Assembly (NCBI GenBank): GCA_029565815.1
Contig: JAKQNL010000312.1
Coordinates: forward strand, 1-5,584
DNA length: 5,584 nt
Source of the DNA: Spirochaetota bacterium
GTDB taxonomy: Bacteria > Spirochaetota > Spirochaetia > Treponematales > UBA12059
Direction of reading: 5' to 3'
The position numbers were made by a program, and so were the translations under genes. How positions within the stretch are numbered: the stretch's first letter is position 1; every line of letters begins with the position of its first letter. The notes beneath the pieces are model-generated. The model was given only the letters and a program-made list of their open reading frames with translations. It did not search any database and had not been told where the DNA came from. Below are positions 1 to 5,584 of this stretch, one piece after another.

Positions 1-756
1 AGCCATCTCGTCGGCACTTTTCAGGTAGAACTCTGGTGACGGAAAGCGCATGCGGTTCTGGTCGCTTACCTTGCGGTTGGTGCCTACGCACAGCATGGCA
101 TCGTGGGCCGCAACATCGGACTTTTCCAGGTAGTGCACGTCGTTGGTTGCAATGAGCCGGACACCCAAACGGCTGGCCATGGGAATAAGCTCGCGGTTGA
201 CGCGTTTCTCCTCGTCCATACCGTGGTCCTGAAGCTCCAGGAAATAATTCTCCGGCCCAAACAGGTTTCGGTAACGGAGCGCTGCTTTCTCGGCATCCGC
301 AGCCCTGCCAAGCAAAATGAACTGGGGCACTTCACCGGCTATGCACGCGCTGGAGCAGATAAGCCCGCCGTGGTGGACCTTTAAGAGCTCCCAGTCGATG
401 CGGGGCTTGTAGTAAAATCCCTCGGTGTACGATTTCGATGACAACTGTATAAGGTTTTTGTAACCTTCTTCGTTTTTAGCAAGCAGTATGAGGTGATAGT
501 ATTTGTTGCCGCCCTCGGTGCCGGTCTTGTCAAAACGGCTTGCGCCTGCCAGGTAGAACTCGCTGCCGATGATGGGCTTTATGCCGGCTTTCTGACAGGC
601 CTTATAGAACTTGAGTACGCCAAACATATTGCCATGGTCGGTGATAGCCAACGCCTTTTGCCCAAGGGCAACGGCCTTGGCAACCATGCTGTCTATATTG
701 GCCGCCCCGTCGAGGAGGGAGAAATCGGTATGATTGTGGAGGTGTACAAACGACAT
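1..756 (-). CDS. dnaE: DNA polymerase III subunit alpha, N-terminal PHP region (3' end cut by window edge)
   Basis: Replicative DNA polymerase catalytic subunit. Only the first 252 residues are visible; the frame is still open at position 1, and family members run to roughly 1,100-1,200 residues. What is seen is the PHP domain. It opens MSFVHLHNHTDFSLLDG with the His-x-His pair at residues 5 and 7, then ITDHGNM at about 38-44, IGSEFY around 63-68, then CSSACIAGE and, later, ATNDVHYL, all typical of bacterial DnaE. The PHP metal ligands visible here look intact, so this may be an active metal-binding PHP domain (3'-5' exonuclease activity is known for some DnaE PHP domains) rather than a degenerate one as in E. 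coli; that is inference. The ATG at 754-756 is chosen because it puts the conserved motif right at the N-terminus. The frame runs back to a stop at 835-837 without a better start, and there is no clear Shine-Dalgarno sequence before the ATG. It is transcribed divergently from lpdA. Confidence 0.95.
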   Translation of the reverse strand, partial: MSFVHLHNHTDFSLLDGAANIDSMVAKAVALGQKALAITDHGNMFGVLKFYKACQKAGIKPIIGSEFYLAGASRFDKTGTEGGNKYYHLILLAKNEEGYKNLIQLSSKSYTEGFYYKPRIDWELLKVHHGGLICSSACIAGEVPQFILLGRAADAEKAALRYRNLFGPENYFLELQDHGMDEEKRVNRELIPMASRLGVRLIATNDVHYLEKSDVAAHDAMLCVGTNRKVSDQNRMRFPSPEFYLKSADEMA

Positions 757-765
757 ACAGCCGGC

Positions 766-794
766 AGTATAGCCTGCCAAAGCCCTTCCGTAAA
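766..794 (-). promoter_or_regulatory. Predicted sigma70-type promoter for dnaE, possibly giving a leaderless mRNA
   Basis: On the minus strand a -35 TTTACG (complement of 789-794; 4 of 6 consensus) lies 17 bases before a -10 TATACT (complement of 766-771; 5 of 6). Only 9 bases (GCCGGCTGT) separate the -10 from the dnaE ATG, so transcription would begin about 2-3 bases before the start codon. This agrees with the lack of a ribosome binding site. A short inverted repeat, GGCAG/CTGCC (763-767 and 774-778), brackets the -10. Predicted by eye only. Confidence 0.5.
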
Positions 795-881
795 GGCAAA
801 CAGTCCCTCGTGTTACGAAGCTTTGGGATAATCCTTACAGCCATCCGCGCTGCTAGCTCAGCCTTCCTGCCCCCCCGGCGG

Positions 882-911
882 TTGACGCGAAAGCCTCCTA
901 TTGTCCACTAT
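882..911 (+). promoter_or_regulatory. Possible promoter for lpdA
   Basis: TTGACG at 882-887 matches the -35 consensus at 5 of 6 positions. An 18-base spacer leads to CACTAT at 906-911, a poor -10 (3 of 6). The start site would be near 918, giving a leader of about 30 bases before the GTG of lpdA. The -35 is good and the -10 weak, so this is tentative. Confidence 0.35.
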
Positions 912-939
912 GCCAGAAGCGGAACAGCCGCAAGCAAAA

Positions 940-945
940 GGGGGA
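940..945 (+). promoter_or_regulatory. Ribosome binding site of lpdA
   Basis: GGGGGA lies four bases before the GTG at 950. It decides the start: the upstream ATG at 910 is in another frame, and the GTG gives the canonical flavoprotein N-terminus MFDIVILGGGPGG. Confidence 0.65.
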
Positions 946-949
946 AGCT

Positions 950-2299
950 GTGTTTGATATAGTGATACTGGGCGGTGGCCCTGGCGGATATGTGGCGGCA
1001 GAAAAAGCTGCAAGCTTAGGCATGAGCGTAGCGTTGATAGAGAAAGACGCTTTGGGCGGTACCTGCCTGAACCGTGGCTGTATACCAACCAAAAGCCTAC
1101 TCAACTCGGCAAAACGCTACAAGCACGCCCTGGATTCCAAAGCGATGGGTGTTACGGCCGAGGCTGTCAGCTTTGACCTGGCCACGGCCATGGCATGGAA
1201 AAACAGTACGGTAAGCCGGCTGGTCGCCAATATCGAATTCCTTATGAAAAAAAACAAGGTAGAAATCATACAAGGCACCGGCAGCCTTGCTTCCGCCAAT
1301 TCCGTGAAGATAGCCGAAACCGAAGCGCTGGTGGAAGGCAAACACATCATCATCGCCGCAGGCTCCGTGCCCGCCCGCCCGCCCATCCCCGGCTCGGTAC
1401 AGAATCCTTTGGTTATGACCAGCGACGAGATACTGGCCATAAGCGAAATGCCCAAAAAGTTGGTGGTCATTGGCGGCGGTGTCATTGGCATGGAGTTTGC
1501 TTCGTTCTTTTCCGCATTGGGCGTACAGGTAACTGTGGTGGAAATGATGGACGAAATACTGCCATTTATGGATACGGAAATTTGCAGCGTGTTCAAGCGT
1601 AGCCTAAAAAGCATGACTATAGAAACCGGCGCCGCTGTAACAAAGATAGAAGGCGGCCTTGTTCACTACAAAAAAGGTGACGAGGAAAAAACAGCACAGG
1701 GCGACATTGTGCTCATGGCTACCGGCCGCCGCCCGGCGCTATCGGGCCTGGGCCTGGAAGCCGTCGGCGTCAAGCACTCGCCCAAGGGCATCGAGGTTGA
1801 CGAGCTGTGCAGAACCAGCGTTCCAGGCGTGTGGGCCATAGGAGACGCAACCGGCCGCTCGCTCTTGGCCCACTCGGCAAGCGCCATGGGCCGAGCGGCT
1901 GTCCTTGCCATCGCCGGCAAGGACGCGAGCGTGCCCTGGAAGGCATTCCCCTGGGTGGTGTACGGCGAGCCCGAGGCGGCCGGCGTCGGCATGACCGAGG
2001 CCGAGGCGCAGGCGGCGGGCATAGAGTACGCCAAGGCATCCATCCCGGCCAGGGCCAACGGGCGCTTCCTGGCCGAGTGCGGCATGAGCGCCCACGGCGT
2101 GTGCAAGGTGCTGGCGGACAAAAAAACCGGCAAGGTTCTGGGCATACACATCGTGGCCCCCTACGCCGGCGAGATGATCTGGGGCTTCCAGAACGCCCTG
2201 GCCCGGGGCGCCACCGTACACGAGCTAGAGTCGACCGTGTTCCCCCACCCGACGGTCGGCGAACTTGCCCACGACGCCCTCGGAGCGCTCGGGCTGTAA
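950..2299 (+). CDS. lpdA: Dihydrolipoyl dehydrogenase (E3 component)
   Basis: FAD-dependent oxidoreductase that reoxidises lipoyl groups of 2-oxoacid dehydrogenase or glycine cleavage complexes with NAD+, in the cytoplasm. The 449 residues (family usually about 460-475) carry every hallmark. The FAD-binding GGGPGG is at 8-13 and the redox disulfide is in GGTCLNRGCIPTK (Cys39 and Cys44). A second nucleotide-binding fold, VVIGGGVIGMEFAS, begins near 172, with Glu198 at the end of the following strand, which favours NAD over NADP. Next come MATGRRP and the second FAD motif AIGDATGRSLLAH. The C-terminal dimerisation domain ends with HPTVGE, giving the His433-Glu438 catalytic dyad. The GTG start has a good RBS. 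No E1, E2 or glycine-cleavage gene lies beside it, and a strong terminator follows, so it is probably a stand-alone gene serving complexes encoded elsewhere. Oddity: GC rises from about 52% in the first half to about 68% in the second half, near position 1690. The partner complex cannot be told from here. Confidence 0.95.
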   Translation: MFDIVILGGGPGGYVAAEKAASLGMSVALIEKDALGGTCLNRGCIPTKSLLNSAKRYKHALDSKAMGVTAEAVSFDLATAMAWKNSTVSRLVANIEFLMKKNKVEIIQGTGSLASANSVKIAETEALVEGKHIIIAAGSVPARPPIPGSVQNPLVMTSDEILAISEMPKKLVVIGGGVIGMEFASFFSALGVQVTVVEMMDEILPFMDTEICSVFKRSLKSMTIETGAAVTKIEGGLVHYKKGDEEKTAQGDIVLMATGRRPALSGLGLEAVGVKHSPKGIEVDELCRTSVPGVWAIGDATGRSLLAHSASAMGRAAVLAIAGKDASVPWKAFPWVVYGEPEAAGVGMTEAEAQAAGIEYAKASIPARANGRFLAECGMSAHGVCKVLADKKTGKVLGIHIVAPYAGEMIWGFQNALARGATVHELESTVFPHPTVGELAHDALGALGL

Positions 2300-2334
2300 G
2301 CTAAAGCTCAGGCATTCGGGGCCAATCGCTTCCA

Positions 2335-2383
2335 AAAGGGCGGCTTTCAAACCATAAGGTTTAAGCTGCCCTTTTTTATTTTT
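2335..2383 (+). terminator. Strong rho-independent terminator after lpdA
   Basis: The arm AAAGGGCGGCTT (2335-2346) pairs with AAGCTGCCCTTT (2363-2374) over 12 base pairs with one G-T wobble. Inside it, AAACC (2349-2353) pairs with GGTTT (2358-2362) around an ATAA loop. A T-rich tail, TTTTTTATTTTT, spans 2372-2383. It begins 36 bases after the lpdA stop and separates lpdA from the next gene. Confidence 0.92.
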
Positions 2384-2396
2384 CCCCGAGCATTCC

Positions 2397-2425
2397 TTGA
2401 CCCTCATGCCCTGTGGCTGTAGTTT
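2397..2425 (+). promoter_or_regulatory. Possible promoter for the AsnB-like gene
   Basis: TTGACC (2397-2402, 5 of 6) is followed after 17 bases by TAGTTT (2420-2425, 3 of 6). A better -10-like TCTAAT lies at 2425-2430, but the spacing of 22 is too long. A promoter is expected here because the terminator just upstream should stop read-through from lpdA. The exact boxes are uncertain. Confidence 0.3.
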
Positions 2426-2491
2426 CTAATTGGGGCGGGAAGCTGATGCTGCCTGCCCTCTAGCGTCCACGGGCGCAACGATCTTTTCTTT

Positions 2492-2497
2492 GGGGGT
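2492..2497 (+). promoter_or_regulatory. Probable ribosome binding site of the AsnB-like gene
   Basis: GGGGGT ends nine bases before the GTG at 2506. That GTG is the only standard start codon between the in-frame stop at 2461-2463 and the conserved N-terminal SGIA sequence. The start, and therefore Ser as residue 2, is well constrained. Confidence 0.45.
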
Positions 2498-2505
2498 GCA
2501 TAGAG

Positions 2506-3900
2506 GTGTCAGGCATTGCGGCCATCGCGGCCAGGGGTAAAGAGGAAGAGCTTGTCGGAATGCTCTCGCGCATGGCGCACAGGGGCAAGGAACAAAGGAA
2601 AAAGGCCGCCGGCAACGCAAGCATGGCCGTAGCGATCGCCTTGGGGGACAAATGCGTTGCGCCGCCATCGCTGTCCGAGACGGCCGTGTGGGACGGAAGC
2701 CATCCGCCCCTACCCGTTCCTGATTTGGTCGCCGGGGCCACCGAGCCTTTCGCCATCGTAGCCCACGGCCCCCAAGGATTCTTCGCCGCGCGCGACCGTC
2801 TGGGCGTCAAGCCTTTGTACTACGGGCGGAACGCGGAAGGACTTTTTTTCTTCGCGTCCGAGGTTAAGGCATTATCGCCCTATGTCCAGACCGTACGCGA
2901 ATTCCCGCCCGGGCACTATATGGACGCATCTATGGCGCTTCGCCCCTTTCCGGGACATCAAGCTGAACCCGTCCCCGAGGATGACCCTCAAGCCCTGGCT
3001 AGGCACCTGCGCCTAAGGATAGAGGCGGCCGTCGCCGCGAACGTCGGCCATGGTCGCATAGGCTCGTGGCTTTCAGGCGGCCTTGATTCTAGCGTCATCG
3101 CCACCATGGTGGCCAGGCACGTACCGGGTGTTCACACCTTCGCAGGCGGCACGGAAGGTTCGCCAGACATCGAGCACGCCAGGCAGATGGCCAAGTTTCT
3201 GGGAACCAAGCACCACGAGATCATCATCGACGGGGAGCGCGTCCTTACGGCCCTGGGCCCGGCAATCGAAGCCCTTGAATCCTTCGACGCCCTCCTGGTG
3301 CGATCCTCGGTGCTCAACTACCTGGTGGGCGTGGAAGCGGGGGCCCGGGTCGACGTATCCTTTTCCGGCGAGGGAGGGGATGAGCTGTTCGGGGGCTACG
3401 ATTACCTGAAATCGCTAAGCGAGGATGAACTGCCGGCCGAGCTTTTGGACATAACGGGCCGATTGCGCAACACGGCTCTACAGCGGGTTGACCGATGCGC
3501 CGCGGCCGGCTCGCTTTGCGTGCACGTGCCCTTCCTCAACAGCCACGTGGTCAGCCTGGCGAGGGCCATTCCCGCGCGCTACAAGATTAAGCGCTCAGGC
3601 GATAAGGCCATCGAGAAATGGATACTGCGGGCGTCCATGGAAGGCTCGATGCCGGAATCGGTCCTGTGGAGGCCAAAGGAGAAATTCTGGCAGGGATCGG
3701 GCGTTGGCTCCATCCTTTCGGAATACGCCGAAGCCGCGGTAAGCGACGCGGACTTCATGCGCCAGCGCGTACTGCCTTTCGGCCTATCGCTCAACAGCAA
3801 GGAAGAACTGCATTACTACCGGATATTTTCCGAACGCGTGGGAAAATTCGATAACCTTGACTGGATGGGAAGGACCAAGGGCGCCCCCGTTTCGGCGTAA
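2506..3900 (+). CDS. Asparagine synthase family protein (AsnB-like) with degenerate glutaminase domain
   Basis: Homologue of glutamine-hydrolysing asparagine synthetase, 464 residues (E. coli AsnB has about 554). The C-terminal ATP-pyrophosphatase half looks functional: SGGLDSS at 190-196 (pyrophosphate loop), GSPDIEHARQMAKFLGTKHHE, FSGEGGDELFGGY at 286-298, DKAIEKWILR at 366-375 and WRPKEKFWQG at 388-397. The N-terminal class II glutaminase half is not. The nucleophile Cys that normally follows the start Met is Ser2 (codon TCA). HRGPD is reduced to HRGKE (25-29), and I cannot find the RLSI(V/I)D, NGEIYN or GSD/GDTE glutamine-binding segments. Only the domain's end is recognisable (ARDRLGVKPLYYG 95-107, FASEVKAL 116-123). 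In the synthetase half the usual E-x-RVPFLD is C-V-HVPFLN (338-345). I infer an enzyme using free ammonia or another amine, perhaps with a substrate other than aspartate. Loss of Cys1 with a retained synthetase fold is known in beta-lactam synthetases and lasso-peptide cyclases, but nothing nearby suggests such a pathway. The gene has its own promoter region and converges on ybaK. Confidence 0.88.
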   Translation: MSGIAAIAARGKEEELVGMLSRMAHRGKEQRKKAAGNASMAVAIALGDKCVAPPSLSETAVWDGSHPPLPVPDLVAGATEPFAIVAHGPQGFFAARDRLGVKPLYYGRNAEGLFFFASEVKALSPYVQTVREFPPGHYMDASMALRPFPGHQAEPVPEDDPQALARHLRLRIEAAVAANVGHGRIGSWLSGGLDSSVIATMVARHVPGVHTFAGGTEGSPDIEHARQMAKFLGTKHHEIIIDGERVLTALGPAIEALESFDALLVRSSVLNYLVGVEAGARVDVSFSGEGGDELFGGYDYLKSLSEDELPAELLDITGRLRNTALQRVDRCAAAGSLCVHVPFLNSHVVSLARAIPARYKIKRSGDKAIEKWILRASMEGSMPESVLWRPKEKFWQGSGVGSILSEYAEAAVSDADFMRQRVLPFGLSLNSKEELHYYRIFSERVGKFDNLDWMGRTKGAPVSA

Positions 3901-3931
3901 TCGCCGGATGGAGGCGGCCTCGGGGGTAGTC

Positions 3932-4402
3932 TTACACCAGGTCGGCAAGCTGGGCCTGCGCCGCCTCAAGGAGGGCGGCCGGGCTTAGGAGCATCTGTAG
4001 GCCCCGCTGGCCCGCGCTTACCGACACCCGATCGTACAGCCCGGCCGTCTCGTCCACGTACACTGGCAGTTGTTTCCTTGAGCCCACGGGGGAGCAGCCG
4101 CCCCTGACGTAGCCGGTCAGGGGCTCAAGCTCCCGCAAGGGCAGCATACGCATGGCCTTATTCCCGCTGGCGGCCGCGGCCTTTTTCAGGTCCAGTTCCA
4201 GGGGGCCGGGTATGACGAACATGGCTGGACCAAATCGATCGCCTACGGCCACCAGGGTCTTGAACACGGTATTTGGATCGAGGCCAAGTTTTTCCGCCAC
4301 CGCCACGGCGGACAGGTCCTCAAGGTCAACGGGGTAATCCATCACCTCGAAGGCTATCCCGCGGAGCTTTAAGAGCCGGAGCGCGTTGGTATTGGCCGAC
4401 AC
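3932..4402 (-). CDS. ybaK: Cys-tRNA(Pro)/Cys-tRNA(Cys) deacylase, YbaK/EbsC family
   Basis: Small cytoplasmic trans-editing enzyme that hydrolyses cysteine mischarged onto tRNA(Pro) by prolyl-tRNA synthetase. The 156 residues match the usual family length (about 155-160). VFKTLV at 46-51 contains the catalytic Lys (Lys48 here). The family signature GYVRGGCSPVG is at 97-107, and the C-terminal SAGQRGLQMLLSP segment is typical. The start is GTG (complement of 4400-4402) with a strong GGAGG site just before it; no ATG fits. It lies 12 bases downstream of the GH57 stop, and in the same frame, so the two are probably co-transcribed. The 31-base gap to the convergent AsnB-like gene holds no clear terminator. 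GC is high (about 60-70% in sampled 60-base lines), unlike the GH57 gene next to it. The family also contains ProX-like relatives, but the GYVRGGCSP signature favours YbaK. Confidence 0.93.
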   Translation of the reverse strand: MSANTNALRLLKLRGIAFEVMDYPVDLEDLSAVAVAEKLGLDPNTVFKTLVAVGDRFGPAMFVIPGPLELDLKKAAAASGNKAMRMLPLRELEPLTGYVRGGCSPVGSRKQLPVYVDETAGLYDRVSVSAGQRGLQMLLSPAALLEAAQAQLADLV

Positions 4403-4407
4403 GGGCT

Positions 4408-4412
4408 CCTCC
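4408..4412 (-). promoter_or_regulatory. Ribosome binding site of ybaK
   Basis: GGAGG on the minus strand lies five bases before the GTG start (GGAGGAGCCC then GTG). It occupies the short gap after the GH57 stop codon and supports the GTG as the real start. Confidence 0.75.
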
Positions 4413-4414
4413 GC

Positions 4415-5584
4415 TCAGCGTTTGCGGCGGAAAATCCGGTAGTTGATGCCAGGGAATATATTGTTACGTTTTTCTAGCCGGGTAAGCCATTCGGTGCCCA
4501 CTGTATTTGCGCACAGCATTTCGTAGATGCGCATAAAATTGGTTACCGAATCTTCCACTTGCTTACGAGCAAAGGATCCGGATTTCCCCGCTTTCATGAG
4601 GAAAGGCCAATCGGATGCCTGGGCTAAGAGAACTTCGCGTGCGGCTTGGTTCAGCACACGTTCGCGCAAGCCGCTTTCATCGGGGAAGCGCTCTGCAAGC
4701 TCGGTCATCCGCTCCACCATCTTGAAGGTGTGGCGGTACACCCAATCATTGGATTTTTCTATCCAGGGAGCTGCATAACCGCCCTCGCCCCAGGAAGAAA
4801 ATTCCGGCACCGATTCCTGGCTGTCGGGATTGTCCCGCAGATAGTCAGCAAGCGACACAAGCTTAAGTTCGCCGGTGCCCTGGGCCTTGCGGAACAGCGC
4901 TTCCAGCCAGTTCACGCCCTCAAACCACCAATGCCCAAACAGTTCCGCGTCATACGGAGCGACCATGAGCGGAGGCCGGTCCATATAGTCGTGGGCTTTT
5001 CGGGCCTGACGCGTGCGGCTGTACAAAAAATTCTCCGCGTGCTCGACAAGCTTAGCTGAAGCTGCCTGCGGATCATAGAGTATTTTTTCCGGCCCTCGAC
5101 CGGTTACCGCCCAGTACTTGAAGCCGGTAAACGTGCGTATCTGGTTCTGGTCCACATACGGGCCTATGTAATCCAGCGACAGGTCGTAGCCTATGTCGCG
5201 GTAGAAATCGCGGTACACAGGATCCGATGGATAGCCTTGCCGCTCCGACCATACATCCTCGGTGGCGCTAAGGTCGCGGACAAAACAGGTGAATCCGTTC
5301 GGGCACGAAACCGGTGCATAAGAACCGTGCCTGGGTGTCGGTGTGCCCAACAGGGTGCCACGCGTTCCAACCACAGTATATTGAATGCCGTACGCGCTCA
5401 GAATATCTTCCAGGCCCGGGTACCAACCAAGTTGTGGCAACCAGAAGCCCGACGGCGAGCGGCCAAAGGTCGCACGGAAGGAAACCACCGCGCTTTCCAC
5501 CTGGGCGCTTACAGCCTCCGGGTACGAACGGTAAATGGGAAGAAAGGCATGGGTGCCCGCGCTGGTCATCAGTTCCAGCCGGCC
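4415..5584 (-). CDS. GH57 / DUF1957 alpha-glucan branching-enzyme-like protein (5' end cut by window edge), nucleophile Glu replaced by Gln
   Basis: Member of glycoside hydrolase family 57, branching-enzyme (TK1436/DUF1957) type, expected to act on glycogen-like alpha-glucans in the cytoplasm. The visible 389 residues remain open to the window end. The ATG at 5567-5569 is internal, because the conserved upstream residues GRLEL continue into MTSAGTHAFLP. The N-terminal part with the His-containing first motif is outside the window (full family length about 520-560). Seen in order: THAFLP; FWLPQLGWYPGLEDIL at about 5390-5446; PYDAELFGHWWFEGVNWLEA with the acid/base Asp codon at 4949-4951; SSWGEGGYAAPWIEK; and the C-terminal helical domain with REVLLAQASDWPFLMKAG. 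In active branching enzymes the second motif reads WLPEC(A/G)Y with Glu as nucleophile; here that Glu is Gln (CAA, complement of 5432-5434) and the next Cys is Leu. The acid/base Asp is kept. It may therefore be a non-hydrolytic glucan-binding or regulatory paralogue, or use altered chemistry. First gene of the operon with ybaK. Confidence 0.9.
   Translation of the reverse strand, partial: GRLELMTSAGTHAFLPIYRSYPEAVSAQVESAVVSFRATFGRSPSGFWLPQLGWYPGLEDILSAYGIQYTVVGTRGTLLGTPTPRHGSYAPVSCPNGFTCFVRDLSATEDVWSERQGYPSDPVYRDFYRDIGYDLSLDYIGPYVDQNQIRTFTGFKYWAVTGRGPEKILYDPQAASAKLVEHAENFLYSRTRQARKAHDYMDRPPLMVAPYDAELFGHWWFEGVNWLEALFRKAQGTGELKLVSLADYLRDNPDSQESVPEFSSWGEGGYAAPWIEKSNDWVYRHTFKMVERMTELAERFPDESGLRERVLNQAAREVLLAQASDWPFLMKAGKSGSFARKQVEDSVTNFMRIYEMLCANTVGTEWLTRLEKRNNIFPGINYRIFRRKR

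Noticed and set aside
493..831. Open frame of 112 codons on the plus strand across the start of dnaE
   Set aside because: It is antisense to the well-conserved PHP domain of dnaE and shows no family motif.
910..957. Short 15-codon ORF (ATG at 910) overlapping the lpdA start, considered as a regulatory leader peptide
   Set aside because: The predicted transcription start is downstream of its ATG, it has no RBS, and its peptide is unremarkable.
1247..1254. Run of eight A bases in lpdA, a possible slippage or programmed frameshift site
   Set aside because: The frame is intact on both sides and encodes normal family sequence; no alternative product is evident.
1117..2304. Several open frames of 135-165 codons on both strands across lpdA (for example 1117-1614 minus, 1666-2151 minus, 1807-2304 plus)
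   Set aside because: They lie over a clear lpdA reading frame, have biased Arg/Pro/Ala or Ser/Thr-rich translations with no recognisable motifs, and are explained by high GC content.
2463..2476. GC-rich hairpin (GCGTC/GGCGC) followed by a T-rich stretch before the AsnB-like gene, considered as an attenuator
   Set aside because: The stem has only five pairs with a wobble, and no competing structure or leader peptide could be identified.
2506..3900. Calling the AsnB-like gene a beta-lactam synthetase or lasso-peptide cyclase
   Set aside because: The C-terminal part follows the E. coli AsnB pattern (including the NSKEELHYYRIF segment), and no precursor peptide, protease or beta-lactam pathway gene is nearby.
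3960..3979. GCCGCC/GGCGGC hairpin just beyond the AsnB-like gene, considered as its terminator
   Set aside because: It has only six base pairs, no T-run after it, and lies within the ybaK coding sequence on the other strand.

Overview
The window is bacterial chromosomal DNA, densely packed with mostly housekeeping-type genes. There is no sign of a phage, insertion sequence, CRISPR array or RNA gene. Average base composition is moderately GC-rich but uneven. The gene families (PHP-type DnaE, an E3 flavoprotein, YbaK, a GH57/DUF1957 protein) fit many bacteria. The overall flavour made me think of a spirochaete such as a treponeme, but the sequence alone does not prove this. Three of the four visible start codons are GTG.

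Layout. (1) Positions 1-756, minus strand: the first 252 residues of DNA polymerase III alpha subunit (dnaE), cut by the left edge. (2) 757-949: a divergent intergenic region with a good promoter facing dnaE, so close to its ATG that the message looks leaderless, and a weaker one facing lpdA. (3) 950-2299, plus strand: complete dihydrolipoyl dehydrogenase (lpdA), followed by a strong intrinsic terminator at 2335-2383, so it appears to be monocistronic. (4) 2506-3900, plus strand: an AsnB-family amidotransferase whose synthetase domain looks intact but whose glutaminase domain is shrunken and has Ser instead of the nucleophilic Cys. (5) 3932-4402, minus strand, converging on the previous gene across 31 bases: a YbaK-type Cys-tRNA(Pro) deacylase. 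(6) 4415-5584, minus strand, cut by the right edge: the C-terminal 389 residues of a GH57/DUF1957 alpha-glucan branching-enzyme-like protein whose catalytic nucleophile Glu is Gln. The last two genes look like an operon (GH57 then ybaK, 12 bases apart).

The genes do not form one obvious pathway: they cover replication, 2-oxoacid or glycine-cleavage metabolism, amide synthesis, tRNA proofreading and glycogen metabolism. What stands out is that two enzymes carry substitutions at defining catalytic residues (GH57 Glu to Gln; AsnB Cys to Ser). There is also a GC-rich block of about 2.7 kb, from roughly 1690 to 4400, whose left boundary falls inside lpdA and whose right boundary falls at the ybaK/GH57 junction. 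I see no convincing new multi-gene system; the findings are enzyme-level and compositional.
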